From positions 62,001 to 126,000 of the forward strand of contig CAITMJ010000021.1 of assembly GCA_903893545.1 (NCBI GenBank): a DNA stretch of 64,000 bases, in the 5' to 3' direction. Below the pieces are notes generated by a model that worked only from the letters and a program-made list of their open reading frames with translations, was not told the origin of the DNA and ran no database searches. Of the stretch, positions 19,921 to 29,253 are shown piece after piece. The first letter of the stretch is position 1. Every line of letters begins with the position of its first letter. A program made the translations under genes and the position numbers. The stretch comes from an uncultured Chlamydiae bacterium. Lineage in GTDB: Bacteria; Chlamydiota; Chlamydiia; Chlamydiales; SM23-39.

Positions 19921-20072
19921 AGGTTCTACTACTATAACCAAATTCCCAAAAGATGCGCCAGCTATTGCAGAAAATTAAACATTCTTATACACCCGTGTGT
20001 AATGAGCGCATGGCCGATCTTGCAATTCAGGCGGCGATCGGCTACTATTTTTCGATTCATAAGGATGCGCTT

Positions 20073-22637
20073 ATGGGCAAGGCCCTTGTTATTGTAGAGT
20101 CTCCAACAAAAATCAAAACGCTCAAAAAATTTTTGAGCGATAAATTTATTTTCGAATCTTCGCTCGGCCATATCCGCGACCTGCCGCAAAAAGAATTCGG
20201 GATTGATATAGAGCATGATTTCGAGCCGAAATACGTGACTCTTCCTGATAAAAAAGATGTGATAAAACGACTCCAAGATGCCGCAAAGAAGGTCGATATT
20301 GTCTATCTTTCTCCCGATCCCGACCGAGAAGGGGAAGCAATCGCATGGCATATCGCCTCGATCCTTCCTAAGGGGACCAAGTTCAAACGGGTCGCCTTTC
20401 AATCGATTACCAAAACCGCTGTCCAAGAAGCGCTCGATAATCCTCGCGATATCGACATGGATTTGGTCGATGCGCAACAAGCGCGCAGACTCCTCGACCG
20501 GATCGTCGGGTACAAAATCTCTCCTATTCTCACTCGCAAAGTAAAACGAGGCAGTCATGGCACATCTGCAGGAAGGGTCCAATCTGTGGCTCTCAAGCTT
20601 GTCGTCGATAGAGAACACGCAATCGATATATTCACTCCCATCGAATATTGGACGTTAGAAACACAGCTTGAAACGCCGAGCCGTGAAAAACCTTTTACAG
20701 CCTATCTCAATCTCGTGGAAGGGGTCAAAATCGAAAAAGAGAAGATCGGCGATAAACCCTGTTTTCTCGTTCCTAATAAGATGACCTCTGACCAGCTCCT
20801 TGCCCGCCTTAAAAAGGCGCGCTATCATGTCGGCTCTGTCGATCAAAAAGAGAAAAAACGGAATCCTGTCCCACCATTTATCACTTCAACGCTTCAGCAA
20901 GAAGCGAGCCGCCACTATGGATTTTCCGTCTCCCGCACCATGGGCATCGCACAAAGTCTTTATGAAGGGATTGACATGGGAGAGCATGGTGCAGAAGGTC
21001 TTATCACCTATATGCGTACCGATTCGGTCAACATCGCGCCTGAAGCCTTGAGTGCAGCCCGTACCTACATTGGCCAGCACTTCGGCCCTGAATACCTCCC
21101 CGAGCAGGCCCGGATCTATGCTTCAAAAAAAACAGCGCAAGAGGCGCATGAAGGGATTCGCCCGACAAACCTCGCACGCGATCCCGAACGAATCAAAAAA
21201 CATCTCTCCATCGACGAATACAAACTTTACCTCCTCATTTGGCGCCGCTTTATCGCCTCCCAAATGAACCCTGCAATCTATGACACCGTCTCAGCCGATA
21301 TCGAAACGGACCAAAACCTCACCCTCCGCGCTACTGGCTCCATTCTAAAATTCAATGGATATCTCGCAGCGTATGAAGAAAAAAAAGACAAAGCGCACCA
21401 AATGGAAGAGGAGGATGAAAACTCCAAGCTCCTTCCTCCGTTAACGCCTAATATGCCGCTTTCTCTTCTCAATGCAATTTCTACCCAATCGTTTACTAAA
21501 CCTCCTCCACGCTTTACAGAAGCCTCTCTTGTCAAAGAACTCGAAAGACTCGGCATTGGACGCCCTTCTACATACGCTGCGATTATGAACAAGATTCAGT
21601 CGCGCGATTACACCGTGAAAGAGGCAAGCGCTCTAAAACCAACTGAACTTGGCAAAGTCATCTGCCAAATGCTCGAAGACAATTTCCCTCCTATCATGGA
21701 CGTCACTTTCACAGCTCAGATGGAAGACCAACTTGAACAAGTCGCCGAGCACAATAAAAATTGGAAAGAACTTATTCGCGATTTCTGGCGCGACTTTATC
21801 CCGCTTGTCGAAAAGGCAGAAAAAGATGCCGTTGTTCCTAAAGTTCTTACCGATAAAGATTGTCCAAAATGTGGCCACAAACTCCAAAAAATCTGGGCCC
21901 GCAATAAATACTTCTATGGGTGCTCCCATTATCCCGACTGTGACTTTACGGCTCCTCTTGAAGGGCTCGAGTTCAAAAAAGAAGATTACGACCCCAATTT
22001 CGATTGGGAACAACCCTGTCCTGTTTGTGGATCGAATATGCTGCTCCGTTTTGGCCGCTTTGGGCCTTTCCTCGGCTGTTCTAAATATCCTGCCTGCAAA
22101 GGCATTGTGAATATCGCCAAAAAGGGGGAAGCCGTTTTCAAACCTGAAGATCTTCCCATTTGTCCTGCTATTGGTTGCGATGGTCGGCTCAATGCACGTA
22201 AAAGCCGTTTTGGGAAAACCTTTTTTTCCTGTTCCAACTACCCAGATTGCGATGTGATCGTCAACAACCTCGACGACCTCACCTCCAAGTACCCAAACCA
22301 CCCCAAAACCGCCTACGTTAAGAAGAAAAAGGGGAAATTTGCCTCCAGCTCAGAAAAGAAAACCGCTTCTGGTAAGGGGAAGAAAGCCGCAGCAAGAAGC
22401 TCCTCGCAGCCAGCTTACCAATTATCTCCTGAACTTGCTGCTATTGTCGATGCCAAAGAGCTTTCTCGACCTGAAGTGACAAAGCGCCTCTGGGTGTACA
22501 TCAAAGAACATAACCTTCAAAGCCCTAAAAACAAACGAATGATCGTTCCTGATGCAAAGCTTGCCAAAGTGATCGGCAAAAACCCAATTGATATGATGAA
22601 GCTCGCCTCAGCGCTGAGCAAACACTTTAAGAAATAG
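20073..22637 (+). CDS. topA: DNA topoisomerase I fused to a C-terminal SWIB domain
   Basis: Relaxes negative supercoils by single-strand passage. The 854 residues comprise the TOPRIM domain (KALVIVESPTKIKT; DPDREGEAIAWH), the catalytic domain with Y313 in ITYMRTDS, and three C-terminal zinc-ribbon units (CPKCGHKL, CPVCGSNM, CPAIGCDG). A lysine/serine-rich linker follows, and then a SWIB/MDM2-type domain at about 778-854 (LSRPEVTKRLWVYIKEHNLQ). That fusion is a known chlamydial trait. I chose the ATG at 20073, which is preceded by AAGGA at 7 bp and places the TOPRIM motif at the N-terminus; the frame is open back to 19953. The end overlaps the convergent GT9 gene by 30 bp. Confidence 0.95.
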   Translation: MGKALVIVESPTKIKTLKKFLSDKFIFESSLGHIRDLPQKEFGIDIEHDFEPKYVTLPDKKDVIKRLQDAAKKVDIVYLSPDPDREGEAIAWHIASILPKGTKFKRVAFQSITKTAVQEALDNPRDIDMDLVDAQQARRLLDRIVGYKISPILTRKVKRGSHGTSAGRVQSVALKLVVDREHAIDIFTPIEYWTLETQLETPSREKPFTAYLNLVEGVKIEKEKIGDKPCFLVPNKMTSDQLLARLKKARYHVGSVDQKEKKRNPVPPFITSTLQQEASRHYGFSVSRTMGIAQSLYEGIDMGEHGAEGLITYMRTDSVNIAPEALSAARTYIGQHFGPEYLPEQARIYASKKTAQEAHEGIRPTNLARDPERIKKHLSIDEYKLYLLIWRRFIASQMNPAIYDTVSADIETDQNLTLRATGSILKFNGYLAAYEEKKDKAHQMEEEDENSKLLPPLTPNMPLSLLNAISTQSFTKPPPRFTEASLVKELERLGIGRPSTYAAIMNKIQSRDYTVKEASALKPTELGKVICQMLEDNFPPIMDVTFTAQMEDQLEQVAEHNKNWKELIRDFWRDFIPLVEKAEKDAVVPKVLTDKDCPKCGHKLQKIWARNKYFYGCSHYPDCDFTAPLEGLEFKKEDYDPNFDWEQPCPVCGSNMLLRFGRFGPFLGCSKYPACKGIVNIAKKGEAVFKPEDLPICPAIGCDGRLNARKSRFGKTFFSCSNYPDCDVIVNNLDDLTSKYPNHPKTAYVKKKKGKFASSSEKKTASGKGKKAAARSSSQPAYQLSPELAAIVDAKELSRPEVTKRLWVYIKEHNLQSPKNKRMIVPDAKLAKVIGKNPIDMMKLASALSKHFKK

Positions 22638-23603
22638 AAGTGCCCGCGAAATTACCTGCTGAGGGGAAATTGATTTCATACAGAGATTGTTTTTGCAAGG
22701 CGCAAACGTTTTTCCATCATAACACGGCCTACACGGCAAATTCTCTCCTCCCCAGATGACATCAACAGCTTCCGAAGACGAGGTAAATTCTAAAGGATTT
22801 GTCGGGCCAAAAAGCGCAAGCGTGGGGCACTTTGCCAACTTGGCAAGGTGCAGGGGGCCACTATCATGTGTGATCAAAAGATCTGCGCACTGATAAATGC
22901 CAATCAAATCCAATAGGCTCCCTTTGCCTACAAAATTTGTGAATAAACCAGCTGGCAATAAAGGAAGAATCCATTCATCCGATATGGCGCCCGTGACTAC
23001 GACTTGATACTCCTCTGAAAAATAAGTGATGACTTCTGCATAATTTTCAATCGGCCAGCGCCTCTGCGCATTTTCTGTAAGCACATTTTTAGCCCCGCCG
23101 GGAGCTACTACAATCAGCGGTTTTTCAAATATTTTTGGCACCTGAATTTTGGGAAATTCGGGCCCTGGCCCATCTATTCCATCAACTCCAGTAGCCAGTC
23201 TTAAGTATTCTCTTGCATGATACCGTCCGGGAACCGGCAATATTCTTTTTGCCCTTCGATCCCAAGATCTTCTTATTTTAGCTCTTACGGGCATGCTAAT
23301 GAGTCGATACCGAGCATCGGGATGTGCTGTTAAAACGAGATCGAATTTCTTCCAAAATAGCCTCTTCCAAAGACCCAGAAGAGAGAAGATTTTCTGGAGA
23401 AAGCTGCCCGCTAATAATCGATTCTCAAACACCTCTATGATCTCATCAACCATTTTTGTTTGTTCGATCAGCGGAGCGACCACTTTGCCGCAGACCCAAG
23501 TAATTTTCGCCTGAGGATATTCTTTTTTTAACCAAGAAAGCATTGGCAAAGACATAACGACATCACCAATAGCTCCAATTTTTACGATTAAAATAGACTT
23601 CAT
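22608..23603 (-). CDS. glycosyltransferase family 9 (heptosyltransferase-like)
   Basis: A 331-residue GT-B enzyme. The N-terminus MKSILIVKIGAIGDVVMSLP is typical of WaaC/WaaF-like transferases. The C-terminal donor site contains VVAPGGAKNVLTENAQRRWP near residue 168 and LLITHDSGPLHLAKLAKCPTL near residue 255, ending with a cysteine-containing CRPCYDG...CKNNLCM block seen in many GT9 members. It probably adds a sugar to LPS core or another envelope glycan at the inner face of the membrane. It overlaps the upstream mannose-1-phosphate guanylyltransferase gene by 4 bp and runs 30 bp into the topA end. Confidence 0.82.
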   Translation of the reverse strand: MKSILIVKIGAIGDVVMSLPMLSWLKKEYPQAKITWVCGKVVAPLIEQTKMVDEIIEVFENRLLAGSFLQKIFSLLGLWKRLFWKKFDLVLTAHPDARYRLISMPVRAKIRRSWDRRAKRILPVPGRYHAREYLRLATGVDGIDGPGPEFPKIQVPKIFEKPLIVVAPGGAKNVLTENAQRRWPIENYAEVITYFSEEYQVVVTGAISDEWILPLLPAGLFTNFVGKGSLLDLIGIYQCADLLITHDSGPLHLAKLAKCPTLALFGPTNPLEFTSSSEAVDVIWGGENLPCRPCYDGKTFAPCKNNLCMKSISPQQVISRALLFLKVFAQR

Positions 23604-24559
23604 GGCATCTTTTCCGCGATTTCCCGAACCCTCTGCGAGTGACCCTTTTTAGCGATTAAAAGAGCCTCGTCCGTATCAATAATGATGAGATCTTCTAAGC
23701 CAAGCGTTGAAATCAACCTACGCCCTCCCATAATCAAGCTATTCTTTGTATCGACTTCGAGGACATGGCCGCTTTTTACATTGCAATTCTCATCCTTTGG
23801 CATGACTTCATAGACACTTTCCCATGAACCGATATCGGACCACTGGACAGGTAGCGGGCATACGACAATTTTCTGAGATTTTTCCATTACTGCATAATCG
23901 ATTGAAACGGCTGGCAGATTTGCATAATTTTCAAGATGCAAGAGTTCTGGAGCATGCAAAGCAAGTTCCTCTTTCAACACTTGCGGAGTAAATGCAAACA
24001 TCCCTGCATTCCAATAATAATGAGGACTTTGTATAAACTCAGCAGCTCGCTCTGCAGTTGGCTTTTCAACAAATGCATCAATCCGATGAGTAAAAGGGTC
24101 AAAAGGGGCCCCGACACGGATATATCCATAGCCAGTTTCTGCTCGCGTCGGTTGGATCCCAAATAATACGATCTGACCATTCATAACTGTTTCTTGCACT
24201 TGTTCTAAAAAGCGCAGAAATACACTCTCTGGTTCTAGCAGATGATCAGAAGGAACCACAAGAATAGGATCTACAGTCTCTAAAGCATTGACGGCAAAGG
24301 CAATCGCCGGCCCTGTATTTTTTTTCGTAGGCTCAACGATGACTCTACATGTTGGACACTGCTTTTTAATGAGCATTTCGTAGTGCGCATTTGTCGAAAT
24401 GACAATCTCATCGATAAACGGGACTTTTGAAAATCTTTGCACAGTCTTTTGCAATAAGGTTTCCCCACAGGAAAACGAAAGAAACTGTTTTGGAAGATCC
24501 TTACGAGAAAGGGGCCATAATCTAGTTCCCCCACCGCCGGCTAAAATCACAACTTTCAT
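23600..24559 (-). CDS. mannose-1-phosphate guanylyltransferase
   Basis: Makes GDP-mannose from GTP and mannose-1-phosphate. The 319-residue protein begins with the nucleotidyltransferase signature ILAGGGGTRLWPLSRKDLPKQF (residues 4-25). It also has VEPTKKNTGPAIAFA, VVPSDHLL (metal-binding Asp) and the mannose-binding block FVEKPTAERAAEF...WNAGMFAF. It lacks the C-terminal isomerase domain of the long ManC type, so it is monofunctional. The stop overlaps the start of the downstream GT9 gene. Together with the ABC exporter, epimerase and GT4 gene nearby it suggests mannose- or deoxyhexose-containing surface glycan synthesis. Confidence 0.9.
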   Translation of the reverse strand: MKVVILAGGGGTRLWPLSRKDLPKQFLSFSCGETLLQKTVQRFSKVPFIDEIVISTNAHYEMLIKKQCPTCRVIVEPTKKNTGPAIAFAVNALETVDPILVVPSDHLLEPESVFLRFLEQVQETVMNGQIVLFGIQPTRAETGYGYIRVGAPFDPFTHRIDAFVEKPTAERAAEFIQSPHYYWNAGMFAFTPQVLKEELALHAPELLHLENYANLPAVSIDYAVMEKSQKIVVCPLPVQWSDIGSWESVYEVMPKDENCNVKSGHVLEVDTKNSLIMGGRRLISTLGLEDLIIIDTDEALLIAKKGHSQRVREIAEKMP

Positions 24560-24607
24560 ATTAGTGAGTATGGACCAAGCTCACAATTTTTTCGATGTGT
24601 TCATGAA

Positions 24608-24626
24608 ATGTAAAGCGGCTTTACAT
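24608..24626. repeat. 19-bp palindrome, copy 4 (centre G)
   Basis: ATGTAAAGCGGCTTTACAT without extra flanking pairs. It lies in the 165-bp divergent gap between the mannose-1-phosphate guanylyltransferase gene (start 24559, leftward) and the ABC transporter gene (start 24725, rightward), 48 bp and 98 bp from the respective starts. The rest of this gap is AT-rich, and I could not define a convincing promoter in it. Confidence 0.95.
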
Positions 24627-24724
24627 CTGCTCCGACGATTAACTTCTCCCGATTAGAGGAAATCTAAGAATTAATTTATAACTCTTCATTCGACAATAGT
24701 CGAAAAATCGAGTAACCTCTTGTC

Positions 24725-26563
24725 ATGTTGAAAAAGCGTTATCCTGGACTCTGGAATATCTTTTTCGGTCTTCGGTATCGAAACGCAGGGCTTTTTGTCC
24801 TTATCCTTATCCCTAATGCGATCTCCGCTTTATTAGAGGGAGTTTCTTTTGGGTTAATTCTCGCAGCTCTTTCGGTATTTTCAGGACAACCCTTTTCCGC
24901 ACTTGGCGTCGGCGTTAATTACCTCTTTCCTTCATCGATAAAATCACTAGATCAAAACAACCTTTTTTTAATCCTAATGATTCTTGCCGTCCTTTTTCAG
25001 GCAGCAAGAAGCACCATTGGGGGCATCTCCCTCTACGCAAATTCTCTGCTAGCCCTTCGCATTCAAAAAGATGCTCAGTTAAAGATCTATCAACAAATTT
25101 TTCAGTTAAGTTATCGATGCGTAAGCCAGTACAAAATAGGCGACTTGGCCGAACACACAAAAACTTCTGCAACAATTATTAATGCCGTGATTGATAATGC
25201 AAATAAAGTGCTTGTCTCTATTTTTATGATTCTCTCCACGCTAACTATTATGACACTTCTCAATGTAAAGCTGACTCTATTAACAATATTTCTTTTGATC
25301 GTTACTGGAGGGATCCACAAATCGATCATTAAGAGAATCGGCCATTCTTCTGAAATTATGACTCAATTCATTGTCGAATGTTCGAAACACACCATACAGA
25401 CCCTTCAATCCATGCGAACAATCCATACCTATAATCGTCAAGAGTATGCTTTTAGTAAAATCCAGCAATTTTTAAATCAAATTATCAGCACCGCCAAGAA
25501 GGTATTTTTCTGGAGCAATTTTATTCCCTCAATCAATGAACTTTTAAGTACTTTTTTTGTGACTGTAACACTTGTAAGCGGCATCTGGATTTTATCGGAT
25601 CAAAACGGCGGAGCTCTTCCTATTTTGATCACTTTTCTAGCCCTAACACACCGCCTCGCAATTCGTATTCAGACAGGCAATACAGCACTAGGAACGATCG
25701 TTACGTATCAAGGCTCTTTATTGCGACTAGAGGAAATCCTCACAGATGAAGGGAAAGAATTTGCACTCAATCATGGAAAGAAATTTTCAGGTCTTGTCTC
25801 TAATATCGTTTTTCATGAGATTGTCCTACAATATCCTGCCTCTGAATCCCAGGTCATTCAAAAAATTTCTTTTGATATCCAAAAAGGAAAGACCGTAGCC
25901 TTTGTTGGGGCTTCTGGAGCGGGAAAGTCATCGATTCTCGATGTTTTACTTCGATTATATGAGCCAACGAAAGGGAAAATCATAGTCGATGGAGTTGATT
26001 TATGCGAATATTCAACCGGCAGCTGGAGGGATCGGCTTGGAGTCGTCAGCCAAGACATTTCTATATTCAATGACACCATTGAAGAAAATATTCGCTTTGG
26101 CGCTTTACACAGATCCTCTGCAGATATCTCCTCAGCCGCTAAACTAGCTGGTCTTGAGGAATTTATCCTTTCGCTCCCCGAAGGATATCAAACAGTTGTT
26201 GGAGAACGGGGGTTTCGTCTTTCCGGCGGCCAGAGACAACGACTCGCTCTTGCCCGGGCCCTTGTTCGTGATCCTGAAATCTTAATTCTCGACGAGGCGA
26301 CAAGCAACCTCGACAGTCATGCTGAATCTCTGATTCAAGAAGCCCTCGAGGCGCTCCGCTCTGAGAGAACAATCCTCATCGTCGCACATCGTTTATCTAC
26401 AATTAAGAATGCTGATCAAATTTATGTCCTTGACCAAGGGAAAATCGCTGAGCAAGGCACTCATTTATCGCTTCTCAATCAAAAAGGGCTCTATACCCGT
26501 TTTTGGGAGCTACAAGCGCAAGGAGACCCCTCTATTCAGATCGGTTCTTCCACCATTCGATGA
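24725..26563 (+). CDS. ABC exporter half-transporter (permease fused to ATPase)
   Basis: A 612-residue MsbA/PglK-type protein. The N-terminal 330 residues carry about six membrane helices. The ATPase domain has Walker A GASGAGKSS near residue 395, Q-loop VVSQDISIFND, signature LSGGQRQRLALARAL near 499, and Walker B ILILDEATSNLD near 522, followed by the H-loop IVAHRL. It is expected to dimerise and export a lipid or lipid-linked sugar. Its position beside nucleotide-sugar and glycosyltransferase genes favours a lipid-linked glycan as cargo, but this is inference. The last 32 bp overlap the convergent epimerase gene. Confidence 0.9.
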   Translation: MLKKRYPGLWNIFFGLRYRNAGLFVLILIPNAISALLEGVSFGLILAALSVFSGQPFSALGVGVNYLFPSSIKSLDQNNLFLILMILAVLFQAARSTIGGISLYANSLLALRIQKDAQLKIYQQIFQLSYRCVSQYKIGDLAEHTKTSATIINAVIDNANKVLVSIFMILSTLTIMTLLNVKLTLLTIFLLIVTGGIHKSIIKRIGHSSEIMTQFIVECSKHTIQTLQSMRTIHTYNRQEYAFSKIQQFLNQIISTAKKVFFWSNFIPSINELLSTFFVTVTLVSGIWILSDQNGGALPILITFLALTHRLAIRIQTGNTALGTIVTYQGSLLRLEEILTDEGKEFALNHGKKFSGLVSNIVFHEIVLQYPASESQVIQKISFDIQKGKTVAFVGASGAGKSSILDVLLRLYEPTKGKIIVDGVDLCEYSTGSWRDRLGVVSQDISIFNDTIEENIRFGALHRSSADISSAAKLAGLEEFILSLPEGYQTVVGERGFRLSGGQRQRLALARALVRDPEILILDEATSNLDSHAESLIQEALEALRSERTILIVAHRLSTIKNADQIYVLDQGKIAEQGTHLSLLNQKGLYTRFWELQAQGDPSIQIGSSTIR

Positions 26564-27434
26564 CCTCTTCCAAACTCTGATCAAAGGAACGACGAGGAGT
26601 CCATTTTAACTCTGATTTTTGCAGTGAAAGATCGGGGACTAGCTGTATAGGTTCTTGCCTTGGGAGAAGCTTTCCAAATTGGAGATTCTCTGCGTTGCCA
26701 ATTTTTGAGGCAACGGCCAGCCCAATAGATTTTAGGGAACGAACCTCTCCAGAACCAAGGTTAATTGCACCTGTAAAAGAAGAATCCAGCAATTCTATAA
26801 ATGCACTTGCTAGCTCTCGAACATCTAAAAAATCGCGGATTTGTTCTCCGTGAGACATAGGAATTTCGCGCTTTTCTAAAAGTCCTCGAATTAAAACAGG
26901 GACAAGACGATTGGGATGCTCAAAAGGGCCAAAAAGATGAAAAATATACCCCCACGCTAAACTAATCCCTAGTTCCTTACAAATCGCTTCAGCGATTAAA
27001 AAAAGGCTTCTTTTACACGTCCCATAAATAGAAGAAGAGCGAAACGGCGTCTTTGATTCTGAGTAAAGGGAGTAGCTGCAATCATATTCAAGGCAACTGC
27101 CCGCTAAAATGGCCCTTTGTCCATTAACATTCGCAAAACTTCGAAGTAAATGAAGTGAAGCCTCTACCCAGTCCAAATTTTCCATGGAATTTAGATATTT
27201 CCCAGGAGTCGTGATCCATGCAAAATGCAAAAGATGGGTAGGCTTAATCCTCTCCATCAATAAGGCAACACTTTCCTTCTCAAAAAGATTCGCCGAGTGC
27301 CAATGCACCCCATGTTCTAAGATCGCAGCTTGTTTATACGTAATTGCATGAATTTCGCAGTCTCTGCCCTTTAAAGCAGCGACCACTTGACGTCCAATAA
27401 ATCCGGAAGCTCCGGTAATGAGAATTCTTTTCAT
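26532..27434 (-). CDS. NAD-dependent epimerase/dehydratase (extended SDR)
   Basis: A 300-residue Rossmann-fold protein beginning ILITGASGFIGRQV (nucleotide-binding GxxGxxG, residues 4-17), with the SDR active-site block SLYSESKTPFRSSSIYGTCKRS, in which a Tyr-x-x-x-Lys pair (YGTCK) is present. C-terminal GAINLGSGEVRSLKSIG is typical of nucleotide-sugar epimerases and reductases. Substrate not determinable; a GDP- or dTDP-hexose fits the neighbouring GDP-mannose pathway gene. The gene diverges from the GT4 gene and its 3' end is buried in the ABC exporter gene. Confidence 0.82.
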   Translation of the reverse strand: MKRILITGASGFIGRQVVAALKGRDCEIHAITYKQAAILEHGVHWHSANLFEKESVALLMERIKPTHLLHFAWITTPGKYLNSMENLDWVEASLHLLRSFANVNGQRAILAGSCLEYDCSYSLYSESKTPFRSSSIYGTCKRSLFLIAEAICKELGISLAWGYIFHLFGPFEHPNRLVPVLIRGLLEKREIPMSHGEQIRDFLDVRELASAFIELLDSSFTGAINLGSGEVRSLKSIGLAVASKIGNAENLQFGKLLPRQEPIQLVPDLSLQKSELKWTPRRSFDQSLEEVIEWWKNRSE

Positions 27435-27509
27435 CTAGACTTTTTGATCCAATATAGGCCACTTGAGAAAAGACTTCCAGCGGCACTGTGTTTGTCTTAC
27501 AATAAGATC

Positions 27510-28622
27510 ATGAAAACAGCTCTTGTCCACGATTGGTTAGTCTCTCCCGTTGGGGGCGCAGAAAATACTTTCCAAGAAATCTTCGCTTTATACCCATCTC
27601 CCATTCACACCCTGCTCTGGGATGCAAAAGCTTTTCAAAACACTTCACTAGCCTCTGCTGAAGTTCATTCTTCTTTTATTCAAAAGTTGCCATGGGCACG
27701 CGCTCGTTTCCGATCCTACCTTCCATTATTCCCTCTTGCTATTGAACAATTCGACTTAAGCTCCTATGACACGATCCTTTCATCTTCACATTGCGTTGCC
27801 AAGGGCGTAATGACCCATTCTGAACAACTGCATATTTGTTACTGCCATACCCCCATGCGCTATGCTTGGGACCTTTGCCATGAATATCTTCGAGATGCAA
27901 AACTTCATCGCGGCTTGAAAAGCGCTTTTGCACGCTTTTTTTTACACTACCTCCGCGGATGGGACGTCCACTCCTCAAGACGAGTAGATCACTTCATCGC
28001 CAACTCCAACTTTGTCGCTAAGCGCATCCAAAAAATCTATGGAAAAGAAGCGACTGTCATCTATCCTCCGGTAAACACCGATTTCTACTCTTTATCTGAG
28101 AAAAAAGAGAACTATTACCTGACCTCCTCTAGACTTGTTCCCTATAAGAAGATCGATCTCATTGTAGAAGCCTTTTCTCGGCTACCAGAGCAAAAACTGG
28201 TGATCATCGGCGATGGCTCTGAGGCTGATAAAATACGAAAGAAAGCCAGTAAGAATATCGAATTTCTGGGCTTTCAGCCAAACGATGTTCTTAAACAACA
28301 CATGCAAAAAGCAAAAGCCTTTGTCTTTGCCGCAGTAGAAGATTTTGGCATTATTCCCATTGAAGCTATGGCCTGCGGGACTCCTGTCATTGCCCTCGAC
28401 AAAGGCGGCACCGCAGAAACCGTTTTACCTGAAAAAACAGGCCTTCTATTTGCCAATCAAACTGCGGCTGACATTCAAACTGCCATCGAAAAATTTGAGA
28501 AAAGCCAAGACCAGTTCGATCCAAAATTCATTCGCAATCACGCAACCCTTTTTAGCGCGAAACGATTTCGATCTGAGATGAAACAATTTATCGAGCAAAA
28601 GACTTTATTTTTTCTCTCTTAA
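27510..28622 (+). CDS. glycosyltransferase family 4
   Basis: A 370-residue GT-B enzyme that transfers a sugar with retention of configuration. The start is MKTALVHDWLVSPVGGAENTF, and the ATG at 27510 places it correctly although the frame is open back to 27387. The donor half contains YLTSSRLVPYKKIDLIVEAF near residue 205, the hexose/nucleotide-binding FVFAAVEDFGIIPIEAMACGTPVIALDKGG near residue 270 (the EX7E pattern), and a final helix. It resembles mannosyl/GDP-sugar transferases of WbaZ type, consistent with the GDP-mannose synthesis gene nearby, but the donor is unproven. The end overlaps the secreted methyltransferase-like gene by 18 bp. Confidence 0.88.
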   Translation: MKTALVHDWLVSPVGGAENTFQEIFALYPSPIHTLLWDAKAFQNTSLASAEVHSSFIQKLPWARARFRSYLPLFPLAIEQFDLSSYDTILSSSHCVAKGVMTHSEQLHICYCHTPMRYAWDLCHEYLRDAKLHRGLKSAFARFFLHYLRGWDVHSSRRVDHFIANSNFVAKRIQKIYGKEATVIYPPVNTDFYSLSEKKENYYLTSSRLVPYKKIDLIVEAFSRLPEQKLVIIGDGSEADKIRKKASKNIEFLGFQPNDVLKQHMQKAKAFVFAAVEDFGIIPIEAMACGTPVIALDKGGTAETVLPEKTGLLFANQTAADIQTAIEKFEKSQDQFDPKFIRNHATLFSAKRFRSEMKQFIEQKTLFFLS

Positions 28623-29231
28623 TCGCCAGAAAGATTCATGAACAATGACTTTTAAGCCTTTTTTCTCTGCAAAGATTTCAACTGCTTTTGCTACAGGAGG
28701 TAAAGACCAATCGCCGCCGCAGAGAATCCCGTGTCCTTTCACAAGTGGATACCAGGTGTATAGATCCTCTAACATAAACCCTGTATCTTTACTGGCATTT
28801 AGGTAGACCAAATCCACTTGAGCTTCTTGTAAGTGCTTAGCGGCATCCACACCTTCCATTTTCAAGGGAAAAATTTTATGTGTGAGCTGTGCATGGATGA
28901 CGTTGGAAAGGAATTGATTATACGCAAGAGGCACCGGAGACCCACCAAAGCCTTCCCATTGATCGACTGCATACACCTTGCCCTTGATAGGAAGGGCATA
29001 AGCAATATCCGCTGTTGAGGCGCCAAGACCCACGCCTACTTCGACAACAGTGGTAATTTTGTGTTTCTCTATCAAATGTTGCAAGTGATGAGGATTTGCA
29101 TTCTGGCCATGCGGGTTAAAAGGCAAGAGGTCTACTTCCGAATAAGGGCGAGCCAAGGAAGGATTTCTAGCATACGTTTGCCCCAAAAAAGTCGCTACTA
29201 TAAGAACTTGCAATAGAATCCATCGAGTCAT
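28605..29231 (-). CDS. exported protein with methyltransferase-like (Methyltransf_24) fold
   Basis: From the ATG at 29231, which has an ideal GGAGG at 7 bp spacing, the 208-residue protein begins MTRWILLQVLIVATFLGQTYA, a clear signal peptide. The mature part has a SAM-binding-like strand and loop VVEVGVGLGASTADIA, an acidic second motif VYAVDQWEGFGG and DLVYLNAS. These look like class I methyltransferase motifs, yet the enzyme would act outside the cytosol, where SAM is not expected. It may be a repurposed fold or act in the host or inclusion lumen. It is the last gene of the thyX-tyrP-tyrP-uvrB run. Confidence 0.7.
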   Translation of the reverse strand: MTRWILLQVLIVATFLGQTYARNPSLARPYSEVDLLPFNPHGQNANPHHLQHLIEKHKITTVVEVGVGLGASTADIAYALPIKGKVYAVDQWEGFGGSPVPLAYNQFLSNVIHAQLTHKIFPLKMEGVDAAKHLQEAQVDLVYLNASKDTGFMLEDLYTWYPLVKGHGILCGGDWSLPPVAKAVEIFAEKKGLKVIVHESFWRLREKK

Positions 29232-29253
29232 ATGGTAACCTCCAAAATTGTGA

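Noticed and set aside
19953-20072. N-terminal extension of topA from the ATG at 19953
   Set aside because: A clear AAGGA site and the TOPRIM motif place the start at 20073; the extra residues have no family counterpart.
25264-25275. Half-site ATGTAAAGC within the ABC exporter gene
   Set aside because: No second arm follows; a single arm of nine bases in 64 kb of similar composition is not significant.
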